From NCBI RefSeq assembly GCF_900196725.1, contig NZ_FZMP01000202.1, forward strand, positions 1 through 45,133: DNA of 45,133 nt. The letters are read 5' to 3'. Positions 1 to 8,864 of this stretch are shown piece by piece. The stretch's first letter is position 1. The number at the start of each line of letters is the position of its first letter. The notes below the pieces were generated by a model. It was not told the origin of the DNA, did no database searches, and worked only from the letters and a program-made list of their open reading frames with translations. Both the position numbers and the translations under genes were made by a program. This stretch comes from Candidatus Methanoperedens nitratireducens. Lineage in GTDB: Archaea; Halobacteriota; Methanosarcinia; Methanosarcinales; Methanoperedenaceae.

Positions 1-165
1 GGTAATGGTCTTTCGGCTACATCCGAGAACAGCAGAAATATAAACAGTTCCACCATGACCAAGCTTCAAAGCTTCAATCGCAGCGTACCGTCTTTTATCT
101 TTTTCAGAAAGCGTATCATAGAATTTTTTCATCTCTTGTTCTACAGATACGTCATAGGGTATCAT
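1..165 (-). CDS. Transposase N-terminus, ISAzo13-like (partial, runs off left edge)
   Basis: Reading leftward from an ATG at 165, 55 codons stay open to the window edge, so only the N-terminus is present. The peptide contains YDTLSEKDKRRYAAIEALK followed by GHGG and an LGCSRKTI segment. This matches the start of ISAzo13-family ('Rhodopirellula-type' DDE) transposases, where a helical N-terminus leads into a helix-turn-helix that binds the element ends. The catalytic DDE residues lie outside the window, so activity cannot be judged. A GTG 33 bases upstream is an alternative start. The element boundary and terminal inverted repeat were not identified in the 60 bases upstream. Family recognition is from memory of the conserved N-terminus. 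Confidence 0.7.
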   Translation of the reverse strand, partial: MIPYDVSVEQEMKKFYDTLSEKDKRRYAAIEALKLGHGGTVYISAVLGCSRKTIT

Positions 166-227
166 GCCTGATATTTCGGACGAACAGACTAATATCACTT
201 TTGTTAAAGTTCACCATGCAGAAATGA

Positions 228-428
228 GAATGTTATTTAATCATCAATCCTAAGCTTGCAAGAAAGGCAGAAATTCAGGGAATAGAAGTCAGAGGAAGCC
301 CAGACATTTTACTTAAGCTTTTGAGAAAAAGTATTATTAATAAGGTACAATATAATCAATTTATAATTGGACTCTATGAAAAGAAAAGGATATCAGAAGC
401 TAATATGATTGGATATTTGGAGAAATAA
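228..428 (+). pseudogene. C-terminal remnant of a PIN-domain (DUF3368/VapC-like) toxin
   Basis: After an in-frame stop at 225-227, an open frame without a convincing start codon encodes about 66 residues, ending at TAA 426-428. It contains NPKLARKAEIQGIEVRGSP and then DILLKLL. This matches the end of PIN-domain ribonuclease toxins, where a conserved aspartate precedes a helix, followed by 'GI.V.GTP..LL..L' and a KKRIS-type tail. The N-terminal two thirds, with the first catalytic acidic residues, are missing; the neighbouring transposase fragment sits where they should be. The stop is one base before the ATG of the antitoxin-like gene, as in coupled toxin-antitoxin pairs. I infer a toxin destroyed by insertion or deletion. 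Confidence 0.5.
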
Positions 429-429
429 C

Positions 430-753
430 ATGAACACTGAAGTTGTCAGAATAAATACAACGTTGACAAAAGACCTATTGAGAGAACTGGATTCTTATGC
501 AGAAGAACACCAGGAAGATAGGTCTACTGCCATACGTCAACTTCTCTTTGCGGCATTAAAAGAAATATCAAAAAATAAAATTATCAACGACTACAAGAAT
601 AATAAGATTACACTGAGGCAGGTGGCAGAAAAGCTTGGGGTCGCATACTGGGAAGCAATGGATATCCTAGTCGAAGCAGGTGTGCCTGTCCAAAATTTGA
701 CTAAAGAAGAGATTCAAAACCGCAAGCAAAAGATAGAAAGGGACACATTTTGA
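430..753 (+). CDS. UPF0175-family antitoxin-like protein with ribbon-helix-helix N-terminus
   Basis: A 107-residue protein from ATG 430; the TTG at 409 lies inside the preceding toxin remnant and is less likely. Residues ~1-50 (VVRINTTLTKDLLRELD, then DRSTAIRQLL) resemble a ribbon-helix-helix DNA-binding unit that dimerises on operators. Residues ~60-95 (ITLRQVAEKLGVAYWEAMD and AGVPV) match the UPF0175 helix-turn-helix. UPF0175 proteins are typically antitoxins encoded beside DUF3368 PIN toxins, and here the partner is only a C-terminal fragment just upstream. It is therefore probably an orphan antitoxin, possibly still repressing its own promoter or neutralising a toxin elsewhere. Confidence in the family is good; in current function, low. 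Confidence 0.7.
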   Translation: MNTEVVRINTTLTKDLLRELDSYAEEHQEDRSTAIRQLLFAALKEISKNKIINDYKNNKITLRQVAEKLGVAYWEAMDILVEAGVPVQNLTKEEIQNRKQKIERDTF

Positions 754-821
754 TTTAAAAGATAATGTATAACAATCCTAAGGTGATGATGCCTAACAAC
801 CTTATCCAAGAAAAAGGAATA

Positions 822-835
822 ATTAATATATTTTC
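822..835 (+). promoter_or_regulatory. Probable TATA box of pheT
   Basis: An AT-rich AATTAATATATTTT block is centred about 31 bases before the pheT ATG. With the usual archaeal TATA-to-start distance of ~25 bases, transcription would begin a few bases before the start codon, giving an almost leaderless mRNA. Inferred by position only. Confidence 0.4.
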
Positions 836-858
836 CGCTCATTTTTGCACCGATTAAA

Positions 859-2457
859 ATGCCTGTCATTACACTATATTACGATGACCTTGAAGAACTC
901 TCAGGGATCGATAAAGAAACCGTCATCCAGCGTATCCCGATGATGGGATGCGATATCGAGCGTATCGAGGAAGACCACGTGGATATCGAATTCTTCCCGA
1001 ACAGACCCGATCTTTACAGCACCGAGGGCGTTGCGCGCGCACTCAAAGGATTCCTTGATATCGAGACCGGGATACGGGAGTTTAAAGTCACACCTTCGGA
1101 TATCAAGATAACAAAGGACGCGGAAATTGAAAAAATCCGCCCATACCTTGCCTGCGCCGTAGTTCGCGGGATGAGGTTCAATTCCCGCAGCATCGAGTCC
1201 CTTATGGCGCTTCAGGAATCACTCCACTGGGCTGTAGGCAGGAACAGGAGAAAAGTTTCCATAGGTGTGCATGACCTCAGGATGATAAAGCCGCCTTTTA
1301 AGTATGTTGCAAAGCAGCCGAATTTCAGGTTCGTACCTCTTGATTTCACAGAACCGATGACAATGAGGGAAATACTTGAAAAACATCCGAAGGGTATAAA
1401 ATTTGCACATATTCTTGAAAAATTTGATAAATATCCGCTTATTATTGATTCTGAAAATAACGTGTTATCATTCCCACCCATAATCAACGGAGAACTTACA
1501 AGGGTTACAGAAGAAACAACCGACCTGTTCATCGAAGTGACAGGTCTTGACCCTGCCGTATCTACTGCCCTTAACATCGTGGCGGCGGCGCTTGCAGAGC
1601 GCGGAGGAAGGATAGAATCTGTTGCAATTGACAGCACGACCCGGACACCAAAACTTGAACCATTACCCATGAAACTAAAAAGCAGCGAGATCGAAGAGCT
1701 TCTTGGTCTTGAACTGAAAAATGAAGAGGTCATCCAATGCCTTGAAAAAATGAGATACGGAGCGAGAGCTTCGGGAAGTACCATAGAAGTATCAGTTCCC
1801 GCTTACCGCGCAGATATCCTGCATAACTGGGACCTGATAGAAGATATCGCCATCGGCTACGGCTTTGATAAGATCAAAACCGAACTCCCGCCCACTTCCA
1901 CCATCGGGAACGCCCACCCTATCTCCAAAATCCGGGAATCCATCCGCGAGATAATGGTAGGGCTGGGTTATTTTGAAGTAATGCCATTCACGCTCACCAA
2001 TGAGCGCATCCAGTTCGATACGATGCGCCGGGAAAAGGCGAAGGGTATCACCCATATCCTGTATCCCATAAGCGAAGACCATACAATCGTGCGCCCCACC
2101 ATCCTGCCGAACCTGCTTGAGATATTATCGATTAACCAGCACCGCGAACTCCCGCAGCGGATATTTGAGGTGGGCGAGGTCGTGCTTGACTGCAAGACCG
2201 GGCAGCGGCTCGGCGCCGTCGCCATCCACCCGCAGGCTAATTTCACAGAAATACAGGCTGTTGTGGATGCTGTGCTGAGGGAGAGACATATTGAGTATGA
2301 GGTAGCGGAATCAGATGACCCCGCATTTATAGAAGGCAGGCGCGCGGATATTATGATCAAAGGCGAGGGAGCCGGGGTGCTCGGAGAGATTCACCCTGAG
2401 GTTATCTCGAACTTCGGGCTGGAGCATCCGATTATCGGGTTTGAGCTGAAGCTATAA
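859..2457 (+). CDS. pheT: Phenylalanine--tRNA ligase beta subunit
   Basis: Encodes the beta chain of the cytoplasmic (alpha-beta)2 enzyme that charges tRNA-Phe using ATP. The 532 residues fit the shorter archaeal/eukaryotic form without the bacterial EMAP and C-terminal anticodon extensions. The N-terminus has the family block ending [15 protein letters not shown] (~residues 36-55). The B3/B4 editing-type region lies around 100-250. A B5 domain near 265-340 ends in [17 protein letters not shown]. The catalytic-like core that packs on PheS follows ([12 protein letters not shown], and RIFEVGEVV near 430). The tail contains [10 protein letters not shown]. The alpha gene pheS is not in the window. 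Start ATG 859 has no Shine-Dalgarno but a well-placed TATA box. Confidence 0.97.
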   Translation: MPVITLYYDDLEELSGIDKETVIQRIPMMGCDIERIEEDHVDIEFFPNRPDLYSTEGVARALKGFLDIETGIREFKVTPSDIKITKDAEIEKIRPYLACAVVRGMRFNSRSIESLMALQESLHWAVGRNRRKVSIGVHDLRMIKPPFKYVAKQPNFRFVPLDFTEPMTMREILEKHPKGIKFAHILEKFDKYPLIIDSENNVLSFPPIINGELTRVTEETTDLFIEVTGLDPAVSTALNIVAAALAERGGRIESVAIDSTTRTPKLEPLPMKLKSSEIEELLGLELKNEEVIQCLEKMRYGARASGSTIEVSVPAYRADILHNWDLIEDIAIGYGFDKIKTELPPTSTIGNAHPISKIRESIREIMVGLGYFEVMPFTLTNERIQFDTMRREKAKGITHILYPISEDHTIVRPTILPNLLEILSINQHRELPQRIFEVGEVVLDCKTGQRLGAVAIHPQANFTEIQAVVDAVLRERHIEYEVAESDDPAFIEGRRADIMIKGEGAGVLGEIHPEVISNFGLEHPIIGFELKL

Positions 2458-2520
2458 TCGTAAGAGTTGTTTCGATACAAAAAGGTGATATAGGAACAAG
2501 TATAAACTCGTAGAAGAACG

Positions 2521-3771
2521 CTACGTGCTCATTTCTTCTATCTGGGCTTTTGCTTTTCGGACTTCACTTTGAAGTCCGATTTTTTCAAATATATCAAGAG
2601 CTTTTTGTGTATATTCGATTGCTTCTTCTTTTTTGTCAATCTGTGAATAAAGTAAACCAATTTGTGCAAAATTGTATGCTATCCCACGCTGGTCGCCGAG
2701 TTTTTTCTTAATCTCCGCAGACTTTTTGTACTTTTCAAGAGCTTTTTCAAACTCACCCCTATCCTGATGAATTATTGCTATCTGATGAAGTGCATATGCT
2801 TTCCCGAGCTGGTCGCCGAGTTTTTCATTTATTTCCAGTGATTGGTTGTACATCTCAAGAGCTTTTTCAAACTCACCCTTGACATAATGAATATTTCCGA
2901 TCTGATGAAGTACGTATGCTATCCCGAGTTGGTCGCCGAGTTTTTCATTTATTTCCAGTGATTGGTTGTACATCTCAAGAGCTTTTTCAAACTCACCCCT
3001 ATCCTGGTGAACCATTGCTATCTGATGAAGTATTGAAGCTATCCCGAGCTGGTCGCCGAGTCTTTCGGCTAATTCCAGTGATTGGCTGTACTTCATAAGA
3101 GCTTCATCGTACTCTCCCCTAAAATAATGAATCATGCCTAATTTAAAATACCAATCTGCAAATTTATAGTTATCAACAATATTTTTCTTTTTGTATTCTT
3201 CTAGTAGCTCTGAATACCTTTTATATCGCTCTTTTAATTCATCAATTGTTAGATTTTCTAACCCGCTTTCGGTGATCCTTTCTGTTTTTTCTAAAGGTTC
3301 AGATATTTTTTCCATCTTGAACTCAAACACAGTAGTCCGCCAGCTCCAGAAATCCGGCGCTTCGATTGCAATTTTGCTTAATGTTGCTTCATTTGACCAG
3401 ATGATAACCGGCTGGTTAATAGCAGAAAATTCATCCCGCATTATATTCAGTTTTGTTAAAAATGCAGATTTACCAGATGGGGTAACAGCTTTTGAAGCTT
3501 TTTCAATGCCGTAAACAAAAATTGCTACTTTATTTTTTATTAGTGAGATTTTCTTTCTAATTTCATTAACTAAATCGTTGGAACCTTCATCTAATTGTAT
3601 AATTATTATATTTATATTAAGGGAGCGAAGCCTTTTTTCTAATTCATTGTATAATTCTTTTCTTAAAATCGGCTCATTACAAAGCACAAACGCAATAGCT
3701 CCCTCTTTTGAAAGAGTTATTAAAGTAACCAGTTCGTCCAATTTGCTTAACTGTTCTTGATTAAGTTCCAT
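2521..3771 (-). CDS. TPR-repeat protein with degenerate NTPase-like N-terminal domain
   Basis: A 416-residue protein in two parts. Residues ~1-150 look like a STAND/NTPase-type alpha/beta domain without a P-loop: alternating hydrophobic strands (AIAFVLCNEP, INIIIIQLD, KVAIFVYGIEKAS) end in APDFWSWRTTVFEF, a block I associate with inactive STAND-like domains. Residues ~170-410 hold a predicted helix with KKK and about five tetratricopeptide repeats of 40 residues (GEFEKALEMYNQSLEINEKL, then GDQLGIA). TPRs form helical scaffolds for protein binding. Its ATG is one base after the stop of the upstream ATPase gene (3773), so the two are surely co-translated. It is probably the sensor or adaptor partner of that ATPase. 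No effector domain is visible. Confidence 0.8.
   Translation of the reverse strand: MELNQEQLSKLDELVTLITLSKEGAIAFVLCNEPILRKELYNELEKRLRSLNINIIIIQLDEGSNDLVNEIRKKISLIKNKVAIFVYGIEKASKAVTPSGKSAFLTKLNIMRDEFSAINQPVIIWSNEATLSKIAIEAPDFWSWRTTVFEFKMEKISEPLEKTERITESGLENLTIDELKERYKRYSELLEEYKKKNIVDNYKFADWYFKLGMIHYFRGEYDEALMKYSQSLELAERLGDQLGIASILHQIAMVHQDRGEFEKALEMYNQSLEINEKLGDQLGIAYVLHQIGNIHYVKGEFEKALEMYNQSLEINEKLGDQLGKAYALHQIAIIHQDRGEFEKALEKYKKSAEIKKKLGDQRGIAYNFAQIGLLYSQIDKKEEAIEYTQKALDIFEKIGLQSEVRKAKAQIEEMST
2680..3119 (-). repeat. 120-bp tandem repeats encoding TPR units
   Basis: Four successive 120-bp units code for 40-residue TPRs of the protein above. The units at 2820-2879 and 2940-2999 are nearly base-identical over 60 bp, which is stronger than protein constraint requires and indicates recent duplication or gene conversion. 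Repeat number could vary between strains. Confidence 0.85.
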
Positions 3772-3772
3772 T

Positions 3773-5026
3773 TTAGCTTCTAATTAACCCCTTTTCAGAT
3801 AATAGTGATTTTACAATTGGATTTACATCGCACCAATCAGTATCGTTTCTATATTCCAGAACACTTAAATTATGTAACAATCTTACAAGCCCTTCATCTC
3901 TCTTTAATTCTTTAGATTTATAAATCTCCCCCAGTATTCTATAATCATCCTCGCTTATTTGCCCTCTGTATAGGTTCTTCATATCATTTACAACTGTAAT
4001 TGCAATTTCTTTGTCTATCTTTTTCTTTCCCTTGGTTATCGCTCTGATAGAAGAATCCCGTATAATTCTGATTAATTCTCTTACTACCCCACCGCTCATA
4101 TTTATAATATATTCCAGGGCATCTTTTTCAATAAGATCCAGCGGTGCCCGTCTACTTATTACTTCTTCCAAAACTTTTACGCCGTTACTGTAAGGATTTT
4201 GAGCTTTATCCAGAATTTTAATATTAGGATGCATGCAAACTTTATCAAAATTTATTACTATCTGGCTGAATTTTTCAGAATTTTTTAGCGCTATTGGGAA
4301 GGTGTAGATTATTTTTCCCAGCGGCTGAACTAACTGGGTTCCATGATTATAAAAAATCTCAATGGCTTTACTGGGGTCAGTTTTCTCAAGATTATCAATA
4401 ACTATCAATACCTGTTTGCCTGTTGTTTTTTCAATCTCAGCAATCACATCATTAATAATGTTTATAAGCTCCGAAACTTTGGGCTCGATTCTGCTACGAA
4501 TCTCCGTTCTTGAACTTGTTTCAGTTTTGATTTTCCCCATTAAAGTCAAGAAAGGTATGGATATTTTCGCTGCAATTCCACCGCTTTCTGTCTCTTCATC
4601 AACTTCTATTTTCTCAATTGAGCTGCCCCATGTCATAATACGTTTTGAGAGAGCTTCATTCAAAGTCAGACCTTCTCCATCTATTTTGTCCAGCATTTTT
4701 GATAGCATTGAGAGAAGCACATCCGTGTAAGATATGTCATTTATATCCATAATATCAAATGCCGAATAATGAACGATAAAAAATTCACCCCCTAATTTTG
4801 AAATTAATCTGTGAAGCGCTGTGGTTTTTCCAGAACCTCTATGCCCTGTGAATAATATTTTAATCGGTTCTCTGGTTTTTAAACTTAACTCTAATCTTGT
4901 CTTTAATTCATCAATATTTGATTCACTATGTTCAATTTCAACATAGTATTTTCGAAAAAATTCGGTGCCAAAAGTTGTCTTAGGGTCAAATAAATAATAA
5001 ACATCTTCCAATGAAGGTCCAGGCAA
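3773..5026 (-). CDS. AAA/STAND-like P-loop ATPase
   Basis: A 417-residue cytoplasmic ATPase. The Walker A motif FTGHRGSGKTTALHRL sits near residue 60, preceded by an FFRKYYVEIEHSES region. Walker B is QVLIVIDNLEK near 205, with hydrophobics running into a D-N pair. A sensor-like segment follows, and then a helical and winged-helix-like C-terminus (GVVRELIRIIRDSS near 310). This layout fits the large group of archaeal AAA/STAND-type NTPases that act as switches in signalling or genome conflict. The next gene, one base downstream, encodes a TPR protein with an NTPase-like N-terminus. The upstream 100 bases are AT-rich and may carry its promoter. The exact family is not recognised. The P-loop ATPase call is firm. 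Confidence 0.8.
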   Translation of the reverse strand: MPGPSLEDVYYLFDPKTTFGTEFFRKYYVEIEHSESNIDELKTRLELSLKTREPIKILFTGHRGSGKTTALHRLISKLGGEFFIVHYSAFDIMDINDISYTDVLLSMLSKMLDKIDGEGLTLNEALSKRIMTWGSSIEKIEVDEETESGGIAAKISIPFLTLMGKIKTETSSRTEIRSRIEPKVSELINIINDVIAEIEKTTGKQVLIVIDNLEKTDPSKAIEIFYNHGTQLVQPLGKIIYTFPIALKNSEKFSQIVINFDKVCMHPNIKILDKAQNPYSNGVKVLEEVISRRAPLDLIEKDALEYIINMSGGVVRELIRIIRDSSIRAITKGKKKIDKEIAITVVNDMKNLYRGQISEDDYRILGEIYKSKELKRDEGLVRLLHNLSVLEYRNDTDWCDVNPIVKSLLSEKGLIRS

Positions 5027-5130
5027 TTAAATCAGCTCTACCATAAAATTGTAAATTCAACGTATTAATCTTTTGTAAGGTTCTGGTAAATGTCTTGCTC
5101 TTCATGGAAGAAAAAGTATTATTTGAAGAA

Positions 5131-6390
5131 CTACAAACCCTTCTTCCTTTCGTTCTTCATATAATACGCAGCTCCGACCGCGCCCAGTAAAACCACTGCT
5201 CCGGCCAGCAAACCCACGGACTCTAAGGGCGAACCTGCATCAGCAGCAACTGTTAATGGTACAGTCCGCCTGAATATCAACACGTTCTCTTTCTGGTCGA
5301 TGCCTCTTAATTCCACGTCAAGCAGGTACTTCTTTGCCGGCGCAGTATCATCTATTTTCATCCTGATTACGGCGTCGCCGCTTTCGCCGGATTCAAGTTT
5401 TCCGATGAAATCGGACTTCTCGCTGAACTCAAACGGCTGTGACGAATCTTTGAACACGCGTAAAGAGACCGATTGAGCCTTCTCATTACCTGCATTCCTG
5501 ACTTTTATAAGGATATCGGCATTACTTCCCGGCACGATATTTTCCGGGGTAGCTGCAACAGATTCCACTACAAGGCGCGGGGCGGGCTTGATGGGAAGCG
5601 CCAGGTCAAGCGTCTTTGTCCTGTACTGGTTATTCTCGTCATTCTCATCCCTGTATGTGATGTTGAGTTTTGCATCGTGCTCGCCTTCTGACACGTTCTC
5701 ATCGATATCAACATAGAACGTAGCTTCTTTACTGCCACCTTTTTCGATTATGCCAAGACTGTCCTCGTCCGAATAACTGTAACTTGGCTTAAAGCCTTCA
5801 GGAAGCAGCAGTTTGACTTTTACATTCTCAGCATTGCCTTTCCCGATATTATCTATGTTAACCGACAGCTTTGCCTCATCCGTGTCCGCTATCAGTCTCT
5901 CAGGGGATGTCACAAGTGCCCCGACCACGAAGTCAGGCTTTTTGGGGTCGATATATACGGGGAACTCTTTCTTTGTCCATCCTTCCCCTGTCGTCCATCC
6001 GAGCGTTACATTATATGTCCCCTTGAGTGCGTTATCCGCTACCCTGAGCTTATAATGCAGGACATAATAAACCAGGTTATCATTTGTCCCCGCTGATGTC
6101 CCGATGTACTTATCCGGGGTATCGCCTGCCTCAAATAAGAATGGATAGCCTGCTTCAAGACGGAACCTGAGATTTTCTGTCGTTCCCCCTACGGTGTTCA
6201 CTATCTGCCATCTTAGATCGATGTATTTTCCCGCTTCAGCCGGGTCCGGGTCCTGGTACATGAAATTCATCTGTACCTTACTTCCTGTGCCCCCTGCGAT
6301 GGGAGCCCCCAGAGTTGGACCGATCATTGTTGACAAAACTACTATCAGCATGCCTATAAAGGTGATATCTGGAATTAATCTGCTTTTCAT
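5131..6390 (-). CDS. Secreted membrane-anchored COG1361-like (CARDB/NPCBM-type) protein
   Basis: An extracytoplasmic protein of about 419 residues. A signal or anchor helix (FIGMLIVVLSTMIGPTLG) is followed by beta-rich immunoglobulin-like repeats (VNIDNIGKGNAENVKVKLLLP near 180 and VRNAGNEKAQSVSLRVF near 300) typical of COG1361/CARDB proteins. A C-terminal helix (LLAGAVVLLGAVGAAYY) and a basic tail end it. A second ATG at 6390 is preferred over 6396, because GGAGG lies 7 bases before 6390 but only 1 before 6396. It is third in an operon behind two RND half-transporters, starting right at the stop of the second. Similar genes accompany archaeal RND pumps, so an external accessory or substrate-capture role is inferred. 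Confidence 0.8.
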   Translation of the reverse strand: MKSRLIPDITFIGMLIVVLSTMIGPTLGAPIAGGTGSKVQMNFMYQDPDPAEAGKYIDLRWQIVNTVGGTTENLRFRLEAGYPFLFEAGDTPDKYIGTSAGTNDNLVYYVLHYKLRVADNALKGTYNVTLGWTTGEGWTKKEFPVYIDPKKPDFVVGALVTSPERLIADTDEAKLSVNIDNIGKGNAENVKVKLLLPEGFKPSYSYSDEDSLGIIEKGGSKEATFYVDIDENVSEGEHDAKLNITYRDENDENNQYRTKTLDLALPIKPAPRLVVESVAATPENIVPGSNADILIKVRNAGNEKAQSVSLRVFKDSSQPFEFSEKSDFIGKLESGESGDAVIRMKIDDTAPAKKYLLDVELRGIDQKENVLIFRRTVPLTVAADAGSPLESVGLLAGAVVLLGAVGAAYYMKNERKKGL

Positions 6391-6392
6391 GT

Positions 6393-7541
6393 TCATACCT
6401 CCAATCTACTCAATAAATTTTTAAACATAGTTTTCAAATCGATTTTGTCAAATATTACAATAAGCGCAGGAACGATGGTTATAGCTGCAAGCATGCTTGC
6501 CACGACACCATAGCCCATCATGGTCCCCATATCGGCTAAAAATGTCAGCTTGCCCAGCGACATTGCCCCGAATCCTATCAGGCTCGCAAGTGTTGTGGTC
6601 GACATCGGGATTATGACGTTATTCAGCGAGACCGCCATCGCTTCTTCCGGGGATTTGCCGGGAAGCTCAAGCCTGTACCTTGTGACGACCTGTATCCCGA
6701 AATCTATACCTATGCCCATAATCATGGACAGAACGCCCGATGTCTGGGATGTCATTCCCATCCCGATAAACCCGACATAACCCATTGCCCATATGCTTCC
6801 GAAAATAATTGTGGTCATAGGCGTAAACCCGTATTTGATCGAGCGGAAAACAAGCAATATAATCGCAAGGATTCCGATAAGCGAGTAAAGAGACGTTTTC
6901 GCCATATCGGGACCAATGGTTTTTTCCATTACTCTGCTTTCCATCACGCTTCCGCCAAGACTTGTTTTTATTCCCGGAGGTTTTGGTACCTGCGTAATGA
7001 TTTTATCAAGTTCAAGCTCAAGGTTCTCAAGGTCAACGTCATCGGTCGTTTTTATCCTGACCAGCGCCAGGGCATAGTCTTTACTGATATAGCTATCAAG
7101 CAGCCCGTTTTTATAAGTAAGCTCCTGTATATCCCTCCGGGATTGTGGAATCCTGCCATCATTGATGCTTTTTAAGACCGATGCCGGGCTTGTGACCTCC
7201 AGCACGTCCTGTGTATGAAGCGCAAGGTCAGAGAGCTGGTTCATGTACAGTATAACCCTTGGGTCCCTGACATCCGAGACCTCATCTGACCCTGTGTACC
7301 GGGGTTCCCTCTCTATGACAAGATGCACGATGTTCGTGCTTCCGAACTCATCCTCTACTGCGAAAAGGGTACTAATAGCCCCTACATCCTGCGGAAGAAA
7401 GTCTTTTTGCTCAGTCTTTTTCGTCTGGATGGTACCAGCCATCTGGATCGCGAATATCGTGATAAGAACTACAACCACCAGTACTATAAAGGGGCGGTGC
7501 GTAACAAAACTTGAATATCTTTCAATGAATTTGCCGATCAT
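6393..7541 (-). CDS. RND (HAE3/COG1033) exporter half, second subunit
   Basis: A 382-residue integral membrane protein. One N-terminal helix (FIVLVVVVLITIFAIQMAG) is followed by an outside domain of ~170 residues (FAVEDEFGSTNIVHLVIERE is typical of COG1033) and five further helices starting at SLYSLIGILAIILLVFRS. It contains the conserved MIMGIGIDFGIQVVTRYR segment of helix 4, carrying an acidic residue as in MmpL/Patched-type proton relays. Full RND proteins carry two such halves in one chain of 700-1000 residues; here each half is a separate gene. The ATG lies one base after the stop of the first half. Substrate unknown; lipid or hydrophobe export is typical for HAE3. Confidence 0.88.
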   Translation of the reverse strand: MIGKFIERYSSFVTHRPFIVLVVVVLITIFAIQMAGTIQTKKTEQKDFLPQDVGAISTLFAVEDEFGSTNIVHLVIEREPRYTGSDEVSDVRDPRVILYMNQLSDLALHTQDVLEVTSPASVLKSINDGRIPQSRRDIQELTYKNGLLDSYISKDYALALVRIKTTDDVDLENLELELDKIITQVPKPPGIKTSLGGSVMESRVMEKTIGPDMAKTSLYSLIGILAIILLVFRSIKYGFTPMTTIIFGSIWAMGYVGFIGMGMTSQTSGVLSMIMGIGIDFGIQVVTRYRLELPGKSPEEAMAVSLNNVIIPMSTTTLASLIGFGAMSLGKLTFLADMGTMMGYGVVASMLAAITIVPALIVIFDKIDLKTMFKNLLSRLEV

Positions 7542-7542
7542 A

Positions 7543-8721
7543 TTATCTGCCCTTCAGAATATGTTCTTCCTTTTTTGCAGTTAGCTTCTCAAGCTTTCTA
7601 TGTGTCCTGCTATACTCATAGTCCTCTTCCAGCAGTATCAGCACCGGGTTAGCAAAAAGTGCGGCAAGGAGGCAGTAGGCTATCCCCAGCGCAAGTGTCT
7701 GGCCGAAGTGCTGTATCATGGGCATGGAAGTGAACGACAGCACTCCGAAACCCACGATAGTTGTGAGTCCTGAGCCGATAACGGCGGTGCCTATCCCGTG
7801 TACCGTGGTCTTCATCGATTCAAGCTGGCTGACCTTCTTGTCTCTCTCTTCTTTGTATCTGCTTACCACGAACACACCGTACTCCACTCCAAGCCCCATG
7901 ATCATAGAACTGAGACCTACCGTAGCCACGGATAGCGGTATCCCGAGCCAGCCAAGGGTACCCATGGTCCATATAAGCCCGAGGATGAGCGGGATAAACA
8001 CGAGCAGTCCCTGCGTATAAGACCGCTGCATTGCGAAAAGTAAAAGCAGTATAAGGACTGAGGCAACTACGAGGGTAAAAGCTGCATCTCTTTTCAGCAG
8101 ATCGAAAATGGTCATCCTCAGGGTTGGCGCACCCGTAATGCTGAATATTACGCCCGGTGGTTTCGGGGTATAATCGATCTGCTGCTGGATAAGCTTGTTG
8201 AAGCTCTGTACTTTATCTTCACCAGAGCCTATATCCGCTGTAATGTACATGAGCGCCATCCTGTAATCACGGCTGAAAAATGCGTCTGCCTGGGGGCTGC
8301 GCAGGGTACTGGTCATTTCCTCAGGCGAGACTGTTTTATTGCCCCTGAAAAAACTTGCAGGCGAAGCGATGCTGGTCACACCACCTTCACCTTTCAGGTT
8401 CTCATCGAGGAACATGAGGGATCTTATCACTTCAGGGTCCCGGATATCCCGGACAGCGCTTTTTGAATCCACGGATTCATCAAGCTGTACGGCTATCACC
8501 ACGGTATCAGCACCCCCGAACTTGTCAGATATCCGGTCGTTGAGTTTGTATATAGGCATCTCTGTAGGCATTTCTTTCCTGATATCCGAGTTAATGGTCA
8601 GGTCTTTAAGACCTATACCGAGCACTACTGTTATGAGAATAACTAAAACCGCAAGTATCCTTGTATGCTTTCTCTGTATCCCGGCAAGCTTTTTAAGGTT
8701 TGTTTCGAGGAAATCAGCCAT
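7543..8721 (-). CDS. RND (HAE3/COG1033) exporter half, first subunit
   Basis: A 392-residue partner of the next gene, with the same layout: a helix at ~20-40 (ILAVLVILITVVLGIGL), an outer domain with YKLNDRISDKFGGADTVVI, and five C-terminal helices. The relay segment reads MIMGLGVEYGVFVVSRYK, with glutamate where the second subunit has aspartate. The two therefore resemble N- and C-halves that would form one pseudo-twofold RND unit. This is the first gene of the operon. It diverges from the TrmB regulator gene at 8865 across 143 bases containing a TATA box for each direction. Control of the pump by that regulator is a reasonable but untested inference. Confidence 0.88.
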   Translation of the reverse strand: MADFLETNLKKLAGIQRKHTRILAVLVILITVVLGIGLKDLTINSDIRKEMPTEMPIYKLNDRISDKFGGADTVVIAVQLDESVDSKSAVRDIRDPEVIRSLMFLDENLKGEGGVTSIASPASFFRGNKTVSPEEMTSTLRSPQADAFFSRDYRMALMYITADIGSGEDKVQSFNKLIQQQIDYTPKPPGVIFSITGAPTLRMTIFDLLKRDAAFTLVVASVLILLLLFAMQRSYTQGLLVFIPLILGLIWTMGTLGWLGIPLSVATVGLSSMIMGLGVEYGVFVVSRYKEERDKKVSQLESMKTTVHGIGTAVIGSGLTTIVGFGVLSFTSMPMIQHFGQTLALGIAYCLLAALFANPVLILLEEDYEYSRTHRKLEKLTAKKEEHILKGR

Positions 8722-8780
8722 AAATCCCTTGGATCATTTTAATCAGGGTTCAGTTCCAACCCCCCCTATTCTTTCCTTAC

Positions 8781-8790
8781 CTATATTTAA
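8781..8790 (-). promoter_or_regulatory. Probable TATA box of the RND operon
   Basis: The minus strand reads TTTAAATATAG here, about 60 bases before the RND start codon at 8721. It predicts a transcript beginning near 8760 with a ~38-base leader. It lies between two divergent genes. Confidence 0.4.
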
Positions 8791-8833
8791 AGTGTTCCAA
8801 TGTAAACAACTCTGGAGTGGTTTAATTCAAAAG

Positions 8834-8842
8834 TTTTAAATA
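8834..8842 (+). promoter_or_regulatory. Probable TATA box of the TrmB regulator gene
   Basis: TTTTAAATA is centred ~27 bases before the GTG at 8865, the normal archaeal spacing for a leaderless transcript starting at the codon itself. No Shine-Dalgarno is present close to the GTG, which agrees. Confidence 0.5.
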
Positions 8843-8864
8843 TGAGGGAGAAAAATTAACCAGT

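Noticed and set aside
2680..3119. CRISPR-like regular repeats
   Set aside because: The 120-bp period is coding, keeps the frame and encodes TPR units; there are no short repeats separated by unique spacers.
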